Shown in pieces: positions 42,451 through 51,309 of a stretch of 64,000 nt of DNA. Source of the stretch: JABDII01 sp963815325 (GTDB lineage: Bacteria; Gemmatimonadota; Gemmatimonadetes; Gemmatimonadales; GWC2-71-9); contig CAWFGG010000002.1 of the NCBI GenBank assembly GCA_963815325.1, positions 558,001-622,000 of the forward strand. Reading direction: 5' to 3'. The position numbers and the translations under genes are program-made. How positions within the stretch are numbered: the stretch's first letter is position 1; each line of letters opens with the position of its first letter. The notes beneath the pieces were generated by a model. That model saw only the letters and a program-made list of their open reading frames with translations. It searched no databases and was not told the origin of the DNA.

Positions 42451-45237
42451 CTAGTCGTCGTCGCGAGCCAATCGGACGCCGCGCTCGTCCCGCACCAACT
42501 CTTGGAGGAGCAGGTCGCCCTCTGAGAAGCTGGGGAGGTCCGACAAGTCCCGGGCGGCAGACTTCGGACGGTCGGTGGCTCCGCCCTCCGTGGCCGGCTT
42601 GAAGTTGATGATTTGCTTCCACCCGCGCGTCACGTTGTCGGCGAAGATGAGCAGCAGGTCTCCCGGTCGGGCCATGCGGAGCGCGTGATCGACCGCCGCC
42701 GCCTCCTCGGGAACGACATCGATCCGCTCGCCGGGCACACCGGCGGCGAGGAGTTCGTCCCTGAGCATTTCCGGGACTTCGGTCGGCTGGCGACCGCGTA
42801 AGCCGTCGTCCCGCCGGCAGATGTAGTGGTCGAAGTGACCGGCCGTGGTGCGGGCGATGCCGCGGATATCTTCATCCCGCCGGTCGCCGGGGCCGGCCAG
42901 CACGCAGATCCGTCGACCCGGCGGATCGAACCCGTCCACCATTCGGCACATGGCCTTGACCGCCGCCGAATTGTGTCCGTAGTCGAGAATGACCTTGAAC
43001 GGGTGCTCATCGAAGATGTTGGTCCGTCCCGGCGCTTGGAAGAAGGTTGTGTCGAAGGTGCGGAGCCCGTGCTGGATGTCTTCCAGCTTGACGCCCATGC
43101 TGTACGCCATGGCCGCGGCGAACATGGCATTCTGTACGTTGTGGAGCGCCCGTCCCTCCATCGCGGCCGGGATCAAATGGGTCCACAACAGTGGGATATG
43201 CGTGCCACGATCATAGATGGTGATCATGTGTCCGTTCATTCCCTCCTCCAACACCACCCCCTGACCACCAGCCCGGATGTGCTCGCGCACCAGGGGGTGC
43301 AACGGGCTCATGGTCACGTAGCAGACCGTCTCCGCCTCGGTGTAGTCGGCCATGCGAAGACACAGCGGATCGTCTGCGTTGAGCACGGCGGTGTTCCGCG
43401 CCACCTCGATGGGGATGCGCTTCACCTCTGCAAGCTGTTCGATGGTGTCGATCCCTCTGAGTCCGAGGTGGTCTTCCGCAACATTGAGGCACGCGGCCAC
43501 GTCGCAATGCCGATAGCCCATGCCCGCCCGGAGCAGGCCGCCCCGCGCGGTTTCCAACACGGCCACATCCACGAACGGATCGCTGAGCACCATGCGGGCC
43601 GCAATGGGACCGGTCATGTCGCCCGCCACGGTGCGGATCCCGTCGATGTAGACGCCGTCGGTCGTGGTGAGCCCCACGGTCCGGCCTGCCAACTTGTGAA
43701 TGTGGGCCAACATCCGTGCCGTGGTGGTCTTGCCGTTGGTCCCGGCGATGGCCGCAATGGGCACCTGGCTGGCCGTCCCGGGTGGGAAGAGCATGTCCAT
43801 GACCGGACCCGCCACATCCCTCGGCGTCCCCTCGCTCGGCGCCACGTGCATGCGAAAGCCGGGCGCGGCGTTGACCTCGCAGATGCCGCCGCCAATGTCC
43901 TTGTACGACCGACTGATGTCCTCCGTGAGGAAGTCGACGCCGCCGACGTCGAGTCCGATTGCGGTAACCGCGCGCACGGCCATGGCGACATTGTCGGGGT
44001 GGACCGTGTCGGTGACGTCGATGGCTGTCCCGCCCGTGGACAGGTTACCAGTGGTCCGCAGGAACACGACCTCGCCCTCGGGTGGCACCGTCGTGCGTGC
44101 ATAGCCAAGGTTCTTGAGCAACCGTTCCGCCTGGTAGTCGAACTCGAGCCGCGTCAGCACCTTCTCGTGACCGACCCCCCGGCGTGGGTCTCGGTTCACC
44201 AGCTCGACCAACTCCTCGATAGTGTGGGTCCCGTCTCCGACGACGTGGCCCGGCACACGTTTGGAGACGGCCACCAGCCGGCCGTTCACCACGAGCATCC
44301 GGTGGTCCAGTCCCGCCAGGTGCTTCTCAACGAGGACTCCACGGCTGTGTTTCCTCGCCTGTGCGAAGGCGAGCCGCACATGGTCCGGGTCCTGGAGGTT
44401 CAGGGAGACGCCCCGCCCATGATTGGCATTCAGCGGCTTCACGACAACGGGATACCCGATGCGCTCCGCCTGGACCACGGCTTCCTCTTCGCCATACACC
44501 AGCCGCTGCTTCGGAACCGGAAGGCCCAGGTTCTCGAGAATACGATTCGTCTCGTCCTTGTCGGACGCGATCTCGACGGCGATGTGCGGCGTCCGGGTAG
44601 TGACGGTGGCCTGGATCCGCTGCTGGTAGCGTCCGTGCCCGAACTGGATCAGGCTGTATTCGTTGAGGCGGATCCAGGGAATGCCGCGCTCTTCGGCGGC
44701 TTTGACCAGCGACGCGGTACTGGGGCCAAGCGCCCGGCGCTGGGCAAACCGGATGAAGTCTTCCCGCTCGCGCTCCCAGTCGTAGCCGGGTGGCACCCCA
44801 CCGGACGGTTGCAACGCCGGCGGGAGCAGCGAATGCAGCAGCGTGAGCGCGAGACGCCCGGCTTCGAGCCCCACTTCGGCCTGTTCGTACTCGTAGACCA
44901 CGTCATAGAACCCGTGCTGGCCGGTGCCGCGGGTCTTGCCAAAGGTGACGTGCTCCCCCGTCGAGTTTTGGAGTTCGATCGCGACGTGCTCCAGGACGTG
45001 ACCTAACCACGTTCCTTCTTCCTCGACCATTCGCCGGATGAACCCGCCTGGCTCGCCGTACGAACAGCCATGTTCCGCCAGCCCGGGGAGGACGGCCACG
45101 AGTCGATCGATGAACTCTTGCCCAAGCTTACTGGTCGGCCATTCCTCGAGCGGCCCGAGGTCCACGACCAGTCGAATGACGGGGAAGTGAGCATACAGGC
45201 TCGGGCCTTGATAGACAGCGCGTTCGATGATCCGCAT
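42451..45237 (-). CDS. cphA: Cyanophycin synthetase (CphA)
   Basis: Builds multi-L-arginyl-poly-L-aspartate from Asp, Arg and ATP. 928 residues, slightly longer than usual. N domain about 1-160 with HVLEH (80-84), fitting the metallopeptidase-like primer-generating site described for this domain; ATP-grasp domain about 215-480 (IASDKDETNRILENLGLP, GYPVVVKPLNANHGRGVS, GGGICEVNAAPGFRMH) that adds Asp; Mur-ligase domain from about 490 with IAGTNGKTTT (P-loop 498-506) that adds Arg. All three sites look intact. 17 bases after cphB, 15 before the second Mur ligase. Confidence 0.97.
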   Translation of the reverse strand: MRIIERAVYQGPSLYAHFPVIRLVVDLGPLEEWPTSKLGQEFIDRLVAVLPGLAEHGCSYGEPGGFIRRMVEEEGTWLGHVLEHVAIELQNSTGEHVTFGKTRGTGQHGFYDVVYEYEQAEVGLEAGRLALTLLHSLLPPALQPSGGVPPGYDWEREREDFIRFAQRRALGPSTASLVKAAEERGIPWIRLNEYSLIQFGHGRYQQRIQATVTTRTPHIAVEIASDKDETNRILENLGLPVPKQRLVYGEEEAVVQAERIGYPVVVKPLNANHGRGVSLNLQDPDHVRLAFAQARKHSRGVLVEKHLAGLDHRMLVVNGRLVAVSKRVPGHVVGDGTHTIEELVELVNRDPRRGVGHEKVLTRLEFDYQAERLLKNLGYARTTVPPEGEVVFLRTTGNLSTGGTAIDVTDTVHPDNVAMAVRAVTAIGLDVGGVDFLTEDISRSYKDIGGGICEVNAAPGFRMHVAPSEGTPRDVAGPVMDMLFPPGTASQVPIAAIAGTNGKTTTARMLAHIHKLAGRTVGLTTTDGVYIDGIRTVAGDMTGPIAARMVLSDPFVDVAVLETARGGLLRAGMGYRHCDVAACLNVAEDHLGLRGIDTIEQLAEVKRIPIEVARNTAVLNADDPLCLRMADYTEAETVCYVTMSPLHPLVREHIRAGGQGVVLEEGMNGHMITIYDRGTHIPLLWTHLIPAAMEGRALHNVQNAMFAAAMAYSMGVKLEDIQHGLRTFDTTFFQAPGRTNIFDEHPFKVILDYGHNSAAVKAMCRMVDGFDPPGRRICVLAGPGDRRDEDIRGIARTTAGHFDHYICRRDDGLRGRQPTEVPEMLRDELLAAGVPGERIDVVPEEAAAVDHALRMARPGDLLLIFADNVTRGWKQIINFKPATEGGATDRPKSAARDLSDLPSFSEGDLLLQELVRDERGVRLARDDD

Positions 45238-45254
45238 GAAACCCCAAAGAGGAA

Positions 45255-46088
45255 CTACGTTGTAGTCGCGGGAGCCAGTGGCGTCCTGGTGAGCAGGTTG
45301 TATGAAGCACCATTGATCAGAATATGCAGCCGCACGCCGAGGATGCAGACAGGGTCGTGGCGATGGGATGAATCCATCGACGTAAACTCGACGTCGGAAG
45401 GATCGATGATGGTGATCGCGCCGCTTCCACGGACCTCGATGCTGTCGTCCGGCCCAATGAAAGCGGCGGTGTCTTCGTCCAGCCCCAAACCGATCGCGAA
45501 CGGGTTGTACGCCAGCGCCGCGAGAAGCCGTCCCAGGCGTCCACGCTGCCGGAAGTGCTGATCGATGATGACCTGGTTGGTCAGACCCAACCCCGGGGCC
45601 AGCGTCACCATGTCGGCGCGCGGCGACGAGCCCTCCTCGCCGAAGGCGATCATGTGCTCGCTCAGGAATGCGGCCCCTGCCGACGTTCCCGCAACGGGTA
45701 CCCCCTTGGCATTGAGCTGGCGTATCAGCCGGGCAGCGGGAGTCCCACCGAGCGTCGTGCTCAGCCGGAGCTGATTTCCACCCGTAAGGAACACTCCTGT
45801 GGCGTCGCGTAGTTTCTCCAGCAGATCCTCACGATCGGCGTCGGCCCGATCGCGAAACGGGAACGAGCGCACCCGGTCGGCCCCAAGGTCCTTGAACACC
45901 TTTTCATACTGCTCGCCCGTGTCGTCCTGCTGTGACGCTGTGGGAATGACGGCGATCCTCGCGCGGTCGCCGCCACAGAGCTGCACGAATTCCCGGAGGA
46001 TCTCGGGATCCCGGAGTTTCTCTTCCGCCCCGCCAATCGGCACGATGTGCCCACGAATCGCGTCCGGGTTCGGCCGTGCAGGTGTCAT
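45255..46088 (-). CDS. cphB: Cyanophycinase (CphB)
   Basis: 277 residues from the ATG at 46088, overlapping the isoaspartyl-dipeptidase stop (ATGA). Serine hydrolase of peptidase family S51: nucleophile in VAGTSAGAAFL (S136), with GIPIGGAEEK-like N-terminus (VPIGGAEEKL), VFLTGGNQLRLSTTLGGT, and LGLDEDTAAF. Cuts cyanophycin into beta-Asp-Arg dipeptides in the cytoplasm. Lies between the dipeptidase that uses its product and the synthetase, so degradation and synthesis are on one transcript. Confidence 0.96.
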   Translation of the reverse strand: MTPARPNPDAIRGHIVPIGGAEEKLRDPEILREFVQLCGGDRARIAVIPTASQQDDTGEQYEKVFKDLGADRVRSFPFRDRADADREDLLEKLRDATGVFLTGGNQLRLSTTLGGTPAARLIRQLNAKGVPVAGTSAGAAFLSEHMIAFGEEGSSPRADMVTLAPGLGLTNQVIIDQHFRQRGRLGRLLAALAYNPFAIGLGLDEDTAAFIGPDDSIEVRGSGAITIIDPSDVEFTSMDSSHRHDPVCILGVRLHILINGASYNLLTRTPLAPATTT

Positions 46089-47254
46089 GATTGTCCCTCG
46101 AATGTTCCAAGTTTGACCACGGCACCGTCTCGCACGTGCCACTGCCCACCTGCCATGACGTCCATCACAACCCCCTCGCCATCGAGCATCACGAGGTCGG
46201 CGTCGGCCCCGACGGCGATACGCCCTTTCCCGGCCAGCCGGAGGTGCTTTGCGGCGTTCGTCGTAAAGGCCGGCAGCACCACGTCCAGCGCGTGACCCAT
46301 GCCGACCAGCTCGCGGAGAGTCGCCGCCATGGCGCGCGGCTCTCCCACTTCCATCCCGGTCATCCGCCCCGCAGCGTCGAAGGTCGGGAGCGACCCGCCA
46401 CCGTCGGAGCTGACCGTAATGCGGTCCCGCGGGAGTCCGCGCTCCAGAAACATGGTGACGGCCCGGGCCGCGGACCACGCATCTTCATCCTCGGCTACGG
46501 GAAAAGCAGTCACATCGATGGTGCAGCCTCGCTGGGCCAGCTCGAGCGCCTCCTCGAACAGGGCCCGTCGCCGGTTGACGTGCGTGGGATTGAAGACGCG
46601 TGCGGGCACCTCGCTCCGTTCGAGCGCCTCCCGCACCATGCTCAAGCCCCGAGGGCCGTCACCCAGGTGCAGGTGCAGGATGCCGGCCTTGCCTGACAAG
46701 AGCCCCCCCACGTGGGCATCGGCTGCCACGTGGAGCAGCTCGTCGAGCGTCGGTTGGCTCGAACGGTGATCACTCACCGCCACCTCGCCGACGCCGAGGA
46801 TGCGATCGATATGGACGATATCGCCCCGCACGGTCCCAGTCACCGTGACGGGAGGCAGATGGTAGCCGCCAGTCAGACAGTAGGCGGTGATCCCCTCGTC
46901 GAGGAGCCCCCGCGTTGCGGCTACCAAGTCGCCAGGGTGGCGAGTGGTATCGTCGGTCCCCAGGACACCCACAACCGTCGTCACTCCGCCGCGAGTGAAC
47001 CGACTGACTCCAAGTGGCGGGACCCGGGTTCGAGGTCCGGCTTCCCCACCGCCGCCGGTGATATGCACGTGGGGATCGACGAGCCCCGGGATGACCCGGC
47101 GACCCCCGAAGTCATGTCGCGCCACACCGAGGGAGGACGAAACGCCGGGGTCAGACTCGCCGATCCAGACGATCTTCCCGGCGGCGACGAGCACGTGCCG
47201 GACGCCGAGACGCTCCGGGGCGAATATCTCGACATTGAGGAGCAGATCCATCAT
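46085..47254 (-). CDS. iadA: Isoaspartyl dipeptidase (beta-aspartyl peptidase)
   Basis: 389 residues, amidohydrolase superfamily, peptidase family M38. HxH in GLVDPHVHITGGGGEAG, carbamylated-lysine region SGKAGILHLHLGD, histidine in VFNPTHVNRR, and Asp in TVSSDGGGSLPTFD, all as in IadA. Splits beta-Asp-Arg (from cyanophycinase) and other isoaspartyl dipeptides into free amino acids. Coupled to cphB by a 4-base overlap; first gene of the cyanophycin operon, 66 bases after the DUF2784 gene on the same strand, where a promoter may lie. Confidence 0.95.
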   Translation of the reverse strand: MMDLLLNVEIFAPERLGVRHVLVAAGKIVWIGESDPGVSSSLGVARHDFGGRRVIPGLVDPHVHITGGGGEAGPRTRVPPLGVSRFTRGGVTTVVGVLGTDDTTRHPGDLVAATRGLLDEGITAYCLTGGYHLPPVTVTGTVRGDIVHIDRILGVGEVAVSDHRSSQPTLDELLHVAADAHVGGLLSGKAGILHLHLGDGPRGLSMVREALERSEVPARVFNPTHVNRRRALFEEALELAQRGCTIDVTAFPVAEDEDAWSAARAVTMFLERGLPRDRITVSSDGGGSLPTFDAAGRMTGMEVGEPRAMAATLRELVGMGHALDVVLPAFTTNAAKHLRLAGKGRIAVGADADLVMLDGEGVVMDVMAGGQWHVRDGAVVKLGTFEGQS

Positions 47255-47320
47255 AGGCTGGGCCAGGCATCCATGACGCGGATAGTATAGTCGGGAACGA
47301 CGGGGAGGTCGAGGAAGCTG

Positions 47321-47686
47321 TCAGGACCGCAATACCCTGCGCCCGACCCAGATGTACACCGCAGCATTCACCACGAGCACTCCGATGCCGAGACCGATTT
47401 GAAGACCGCGCGTGAGACCGGGGGGGTACAGCAGCGGGACCAGATAGTGTTCGATGAAGCCGGTTTCGTAGCCCGCGCCGCCGGCCCGCCTGCGCAGCCA
47501 GTGTTCCAGTGGCGTAAGCGGGCATGGCCAACCGGCAAATTCGATGAGCGCTCCCCACACCGCCGCCGGAAGATGAAGCCAGATGATCCGGGGCCACTTG
47601 AGTGCACACACCCCACCCAAGACCACGAAGCATACAAAGCACAGGTGGATCAGGACGACCAAATCGGCGAAGAGCAGGTTGATCAC
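47321..47686 (-). CDS. DUF2784 membrane protein
   Basis: 121 residues, three or four transmembrane helices (about 5-28, 35-52, 90-112). Conserved DUF2784 features: LADLVVLIHLCFVCFVVLGG, WGALIEFAGWPCPLTPLEHWLR with the CPLT motif, and GFIEHYLVPLLYPPG. Inner-membrane protein of unknown function. Divergent from the MarR regulator gene and possibly upstream of the cyanophycin operon. Confidence 0.9.
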   Translation of the reverse strand: MINLLFADLVVLIHLCFVCFVVLGGVCALKWPRIIWLHLPAAVWGALIEFAGWPCPLTPLEHWLRRRAGGAGYETGFIEHYLVPLLYPPGLTRGLQIGLGIGVLVVNAAVYIWVGRRVLRS

Positions 47687-47772
47687 GTCGTCTCCCGGTC
47701 GAGCGGCAACGGCAAGTCATCTTCCCAACCCTGCCACCCGGGGGGCCGGCCCTCGAGCCGGAATCGGGGCCC

Positions 47773-47808
47773 TTGACAGCCGCCGTTTCAGGGGTAGTTC
47801 AGTACTGA
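47773..47808 (+). promoter_or_regulatory. Promoter with overlapping palindromic operator for the MarR gene
   Basis: TTGACA at 47773-47778, 16 bases, then TAGTTC as a weak -10. The perfect palindrome TCAGTACTGA (47799-47808) overlaps the end of the -10, placed as expected for MarR autorepression. Start codon is 36 bases downstream. The -10 match is poor, hence modest confidence. Confidence 0.45.
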
Positions 47809-47844
47809 GAGCCCCAGCACTAACCCTCTAGGTTTTGAACCATC

Positions 47845-48414
47845 ATGGCAGACGTCCCCCAACGCCCCACGGCACAGGCGCCCGGCCAGAAAGCCGGATC
47901 CGACAGCGGCACCCGAACAGGACGCTACGGCACCCGCGGCGAGCCCCTGCGCTATGGCGACCCCACCACCACGGCCCTGCAGCTCTGGGAGCACCTCGCG
48001 AAGGCCCATTCGGCTGTGCATGCCCAGGCGACCCATGACCTGACCCAACGTGGTGTCACCATGGCGGAATATGGGGTGCTCGAAGCCCTGCATCGCAGGG
48101 GGCCACTGCAACTCGGGGAGATCCAACGGGACCAGTTGGTATCGAGCGGTGGGGTCACGTTTCTCGTGGACCGCCTCGAAGCCAAGGGACTGGTGGAACG
48201 CCGCAGTTCGCAGGAGGATCGACGGGCAAAGTACGCGGCCCTGACCTCCCAAGGGGAGGCAATGCTGGCCGAACTCCTTCCCGCTCATGCCGAGTGCATT
48301 CGGGACAGCCTGTCGGGGATCAGTCTCCCGGAGCAGCGCAGTGCCATCGGCATCCTCCGGGCCTTGGCACGAGAGGCGGCAGGCCGGAAGGGCACCCCGT
48401 CCGGCGTCACCTGA
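47845..48414 (+). CDS. MarR-family transcriptional regulator
   Basis: 189 residues. The first 45 residues are polar and disordered-looking (GQKAGSDSGTRTGRYG); winged-helix DNA-binding domain about 55-150: LTQRGVTMAEYGVLEALHRRGPLQLGEI, QRDQLVSSGGVTFLVDRLEAKGLVERRSSQEDRRAKYAALT, the wing with conserved Asp-Arg. Helices at both ends dimerise. Likely represses from the palindrome just upstream. Targets outside its own gene are unknown; DUF2784 is divergent. Confidence 0.93.
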   Translation: MADVPQRPTAQAPGQKAGSDSGTRTGRYGTRGEPLRYGDPTTTALQLWEHLAKAHSAVHAQATHDLTQRGVTMAEYGVLEALHRRGPLQLGEIQRDQLVSSGGVTFLVDRLEAKGLVERRSSQEDRRAKYAALTSQGEAMLAELLPAHAECIRDSLSGISLPEQRSAIGILRALAREAAGRKGTPSGVT

Positions 48415-48433
48415 TCGACGCCGGTTTCCGTCG

Positions 48434-49954
48434 CTACTTCTTCCGGTACCGCCAGTCGACGATCCCGCTACCCTGGCCCTCGACCGTAAAGACACTCGAT
48501 CCACCGGCAGGAATCGACTCGAGCGCCACCTCGTTCGAGGATATCACCGCGCCATCGGCCCCGACGAATTCGAACACCAGCACCATCGGCGCCGACGCGC
48601 TCTTTCGCTTATTCAGGGCAACCCCCCGTACCGACCTCCCGCCTTGCAAGGGTGTGGCGGTCAGGCTGTCCACGAAAATTGGCAGCGCATCGAGTTGCGC
48701 GACCGCCGTCTGCGCCTGGCCCTTCTCTTCGAGAAACACGTAGCCCTGAACCAAGAACCGGTGGGACAGCTCGTCGAACGGGTCTCGCGCGATGGAACGC
48801 TTGGCCGTCGCGACCAGCTTGGCTCCGTTCTTGAGTTCATTGTAGGTCAACGCCAGGTTGGTCAAGGCGATGCGGTTGCTGGGATCGGCCATCACGGCCC
48901 GTTCGAAGTCCTTGGCAGCGGCCTCGAACTGTTGCTGCTGATACTTGCCCGCCCCACGGTTGATCAAATACGGAGCCGCATTGGTATCGACCTGCTGCGC
49001 CACTGGAACGGTCTCTCCAAGGGCAGCGAGGATGGCCTGCGCGCTATCCGAATGTCCCGCGGCCTGGTAGATGCTGGCGAGATTGCGCTTGGCGGCGTCG
49101 TCGCGCGGGCGCCACTCGGCCAAGCGCTTGAAAGCTGAGAGCGCCTCCGGGTATCGCTGGGCTTGGAACATGATCCGTCCGAGGGCGCTGGTCGCGGCAT
49201 CGCGGCCGGCGGAGTCGTTGGCAGCCTGGGCCGACACGATCACCCGCTCCAGGTAGACGCCGGCGCTATCGATGTTATCGCCCTCGGCGAAGAGCTGGGC
49301 CATGCGCCGCGTGGCCCGCCCAATCTCGGGATCGGGCTTCCCATCCACACGGGTGTCCATGTTCGCGGCGAAGCGGAAATAGGTCAACGCGCTATCGGGC
49401 TCTTCAGCCAGCTCGAAGATCGTCCCCATATTGCTGTACGCGCGTGGTTCTCCACGGTACATCCGCAGGGCAAGCCGGTAGGTCACCACGGCGCTGTCGA
49501 CGCGCTGCTCCTGCACGTGGAGGTTGGCCACCTCCGCTATGGCGAGCCACGTCCGACGGCGCAGGTCGGTGACCTCTGCCACGCATTCGGGGGCCAACAC
49601 CTCGGCTCGGGTGAACGCCGAATCGGCACCGACGACGTCCCCCATATTGAGGTAGGTCCGGCCGAGGTAGAACCAGGCTCCAGCGTTCTTCTCTTGGTCG
49701 CGCTCTTCGATCGCGCGGACCAGACTGGTGCGTGCGTCTCCAAGCAATCGTTCCCGGTTCGCCTCGCTCTCAGACGCGGTCTTGAGCGCGGCCGTCGCGC
49801 CGCGCACGCTGAAGTGGCCGGTCTTGAAGCAATCGGAGGACTCGAATCGCACCGGCTGCACATCGATGACACGCTGCCGGATATCGGCATCCTGGGCAAC
49901 CGCAACCGCCGGGAGCAGCACGAGCACGGCGCCTTTCCAGAACTGCGTGGCCAT
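48434..49954 (-). CDS. Exported tetratricopeptide-repeat protein
   Basis: 506 residues from the ATG at 49954 with GAGGGGGG upstream; a longer frame to 50071 is not supported. Signal peptide about 1-21 (AVAVAQD). Several TPR units follow: AGAWFYLGRTYLNMGDVVGADSAF, EPRAYSNMGTIFELAEEPDSALTYF, PEALSAFKRLAEWRPRDDAAKRNLASIY, NRIALTNLALTYNEL. The last about 90 residues (after DALPIFVDSL) form a separate strand-rich domain ending DWRYRKK. Periplasmic scaffold protein, partner unknown. Convergent with MarR, 19 bases between stops. Confidence 0.87.
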   Translation of the reverse strand: MATQFWKGAVLVLLPAVAVAQDADIRQRVIDVQPVRFESSDCFKTGHFSVRGATAALKTASESEANRERLLGDARTSLVRAIEERDQEKNAGAWFYLGRTYLNMGDVVGADSAFTRAEVLAPECVAEVTDLRRRTWLAIAEVANLHVQEQRVDSAVVTYRLALRMYRGEPRAYSNMGTIFELAEEPDSALTYFRFAANMDTRVDGKPDPEIGRATRRMAQLFAEGDNIDSAGVYLERVIVSAQAANDSAGRDAATSALGRIMFQAQRYPEALSAFKRLAEWRPRDDAAKRNLASIYQAAGHSDSAQAILAALGETVPVAQQVDTNAAPYLINRGAGKYQQQQFEAAAKDFERAVMADPSNRIALTNLALTYNELKNGAKLVATAKRSIARDPFDELSHRFLVQGYVFLEEKGQAQTAVAQLDALPIFVDSLTATPLQGGRSVRGVALNKRKSASAPMVLVFEFVGADGAVISSNEVALESIPAGGSSVFTVEGQGSGIVDWRYRKK

Positions 49955-50101
49955 GGTATCCCCCCTCGAACGCCGCACGCCGCGGCGCTTTCGCTCGATC
50001 AAACTGCGAACGACCCGTGCCGGACGCCTTCGCGGCGACGGGCTACCCATGAGCGAGTATGCGTTGACCAAGAGTCCCGCGCAAGCACGGGAACTCCGCT
50101 C

Positions 50102-51307
50102 TCAGGTGGTCGATCGGAGGGCGTGGATTGCGGAATCGAGCGCGTCGATGGCGGCCCCGAGCTGGACATCCGACAGATACGGCGCCGGCCCTAACCGCAA
50201 CACGTCGGCGCGGTAGTCCGACATGACTCCTCGCTCGCGGAGCAGGCGGCACAGCTCACCCGCTCGGGGCGCCTCGAGGGCGAGGAAACCGGCGACCCCG
50301 GGGAGCCCGACCGACCGATCGCGATCGATGATGGCGGGATCCGCCGCGAGGGCGTCAAAGCGAGCCATCAGGAGCCCGACCTGGTGCTGGCTCACTATGC
50401 GGAGAAATTCGGGCGTGAGGCCGTGGTCTTCGAAGAAATCGAACACCTCCGCGGCGCGATAGTGGCTGGTCGAGTCGTAGGTCCCTCCCGCGAACCGTGC
50501 CGGCCCTGCACCGTAGCCAACGTGGCGGCCGGAGATTGGTGCGGCCAGCGCGCCGAACTCGCTGAACCATCCAGTCACCACCGGGCGCATCGCACAGTCG
50601 GCGGGAAGCCGAAGAAACGAGTTTCCTTCGCCCATTTGGCAGTACTTGTAGCCCCCACCCACGACGTAGGCGTCTTCGAGTCCCGCCTCGCGCACCGAGA
50701 AGGGCACGATGTTCGTGGCGTGGTAGGCGTCGACCAGGAGCTCCGCGCCGTGGCGACGACACGTGGCCATCAACGCACCCAGGCCCGGGACGATATGGGC
50801 ATTGCGGAAGAGCACCGCGGAGACCAACACGGCCGACGTGCGGTCCGTCGTGGCGGCTCCCAGCCGCTCGGCGACCGTATCCGCCGGCAGTGCTGGGATT
50901 CTTGCAACCTCAATGCCCTCTTCCTCCAGCCGGTCGAGTTGTCGGCGGATGGTATGGAATTCTCCGTCCGTCGTCACCAGACGGGGCCGAGCGCCGAGCG
51001 GCAGCGCCGATAGGAACCGCACGACCAGGTCGTGAGTACTGGTGGAGAGCGCCACCGACCCACCCGGGTCTCCGAGCCACGCGGCGAACCCCCGGCGGAC
51101 TCGGTCCGCCTTGGCGAAGGCGGTGTCCCACTTCTCGTCGACCAGGGCTGCGGCATCGCGCCATGCCTGAGTTTGTCCCTCGAAAGCACGGTCGGGCCAG
51201 GCCTGATGCGAGTGGCCCGTCAGCAGGAGCCGCTCGCCGACTCGGAAGTGGCTGTAGTGCGGGGTAAGTGCGTTGGGGCTTCGCTGCAGGTCCTCGAGGG
51301 TCGGCAC
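50102..51307 (-). CDS. kynU: Kynureninase
   Basis: 401 residues, PLP fold-type I. Hydrolyses L-kynurenine to anthranilate and L-alanine. STSTHDLVVRFLSAL near the cofactor phosphate, LVDAYHATNIVPFSV with PLP Asp and a substrate-binding His, and the lysine in VVGGGYKYCQMGEG; the C-terminal RLGPAPYLSDVQLGAAID supports the kynureninase subgroup. 3 bases after the tryptophan dioxygenase gene ends on the other side of the start, so it is co-transcribed. A 147-base gap follows to the TPR gene. Confidence 0.93.
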   Translation of the reverse strand: MPTLEDLQRSPNALTPHYSHFRVGERLLLTGHSHQAWPDRAFEGQTQAWRDAAALVDEKWDTAFAKADRVRRGFAAWLGDPGGSVALSTSTHDLVVRFLSALPLGARPRLVTTDGEFHTIRRQLDRLEEEGIEVARIPALPADTVAERLGAATTDRTSAVLVSAVLFRNAHIVPGLGALMATCRRHGAELLVDAYHATNIVPFSVREAGLEDAYVVGGGYKYCQMGEGNSFLRLPADCAMRPVVTGWFSEFGALAAPISGRHVGYGAGPARFAGGTYDSTSHYRAAEVFDFFEDHGLTPEFLRIVSQHQVGLLMARFDALAADPAIIDRDRSVGLPGVAGFLALEAPRAGELCRLLRERGVMSDYRADVLRLGPAPYLSDVQLGAAIDALDSAIHALRSTT

Positions 51308-51309
51308 GG

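Noticed and set aside
42826..45006. Long plus-strand open frame of 726 codons
   Set aside because: It is antisense to cphA, contains no domain signature, and exists because GC-rich codon use keeps the other strand open.
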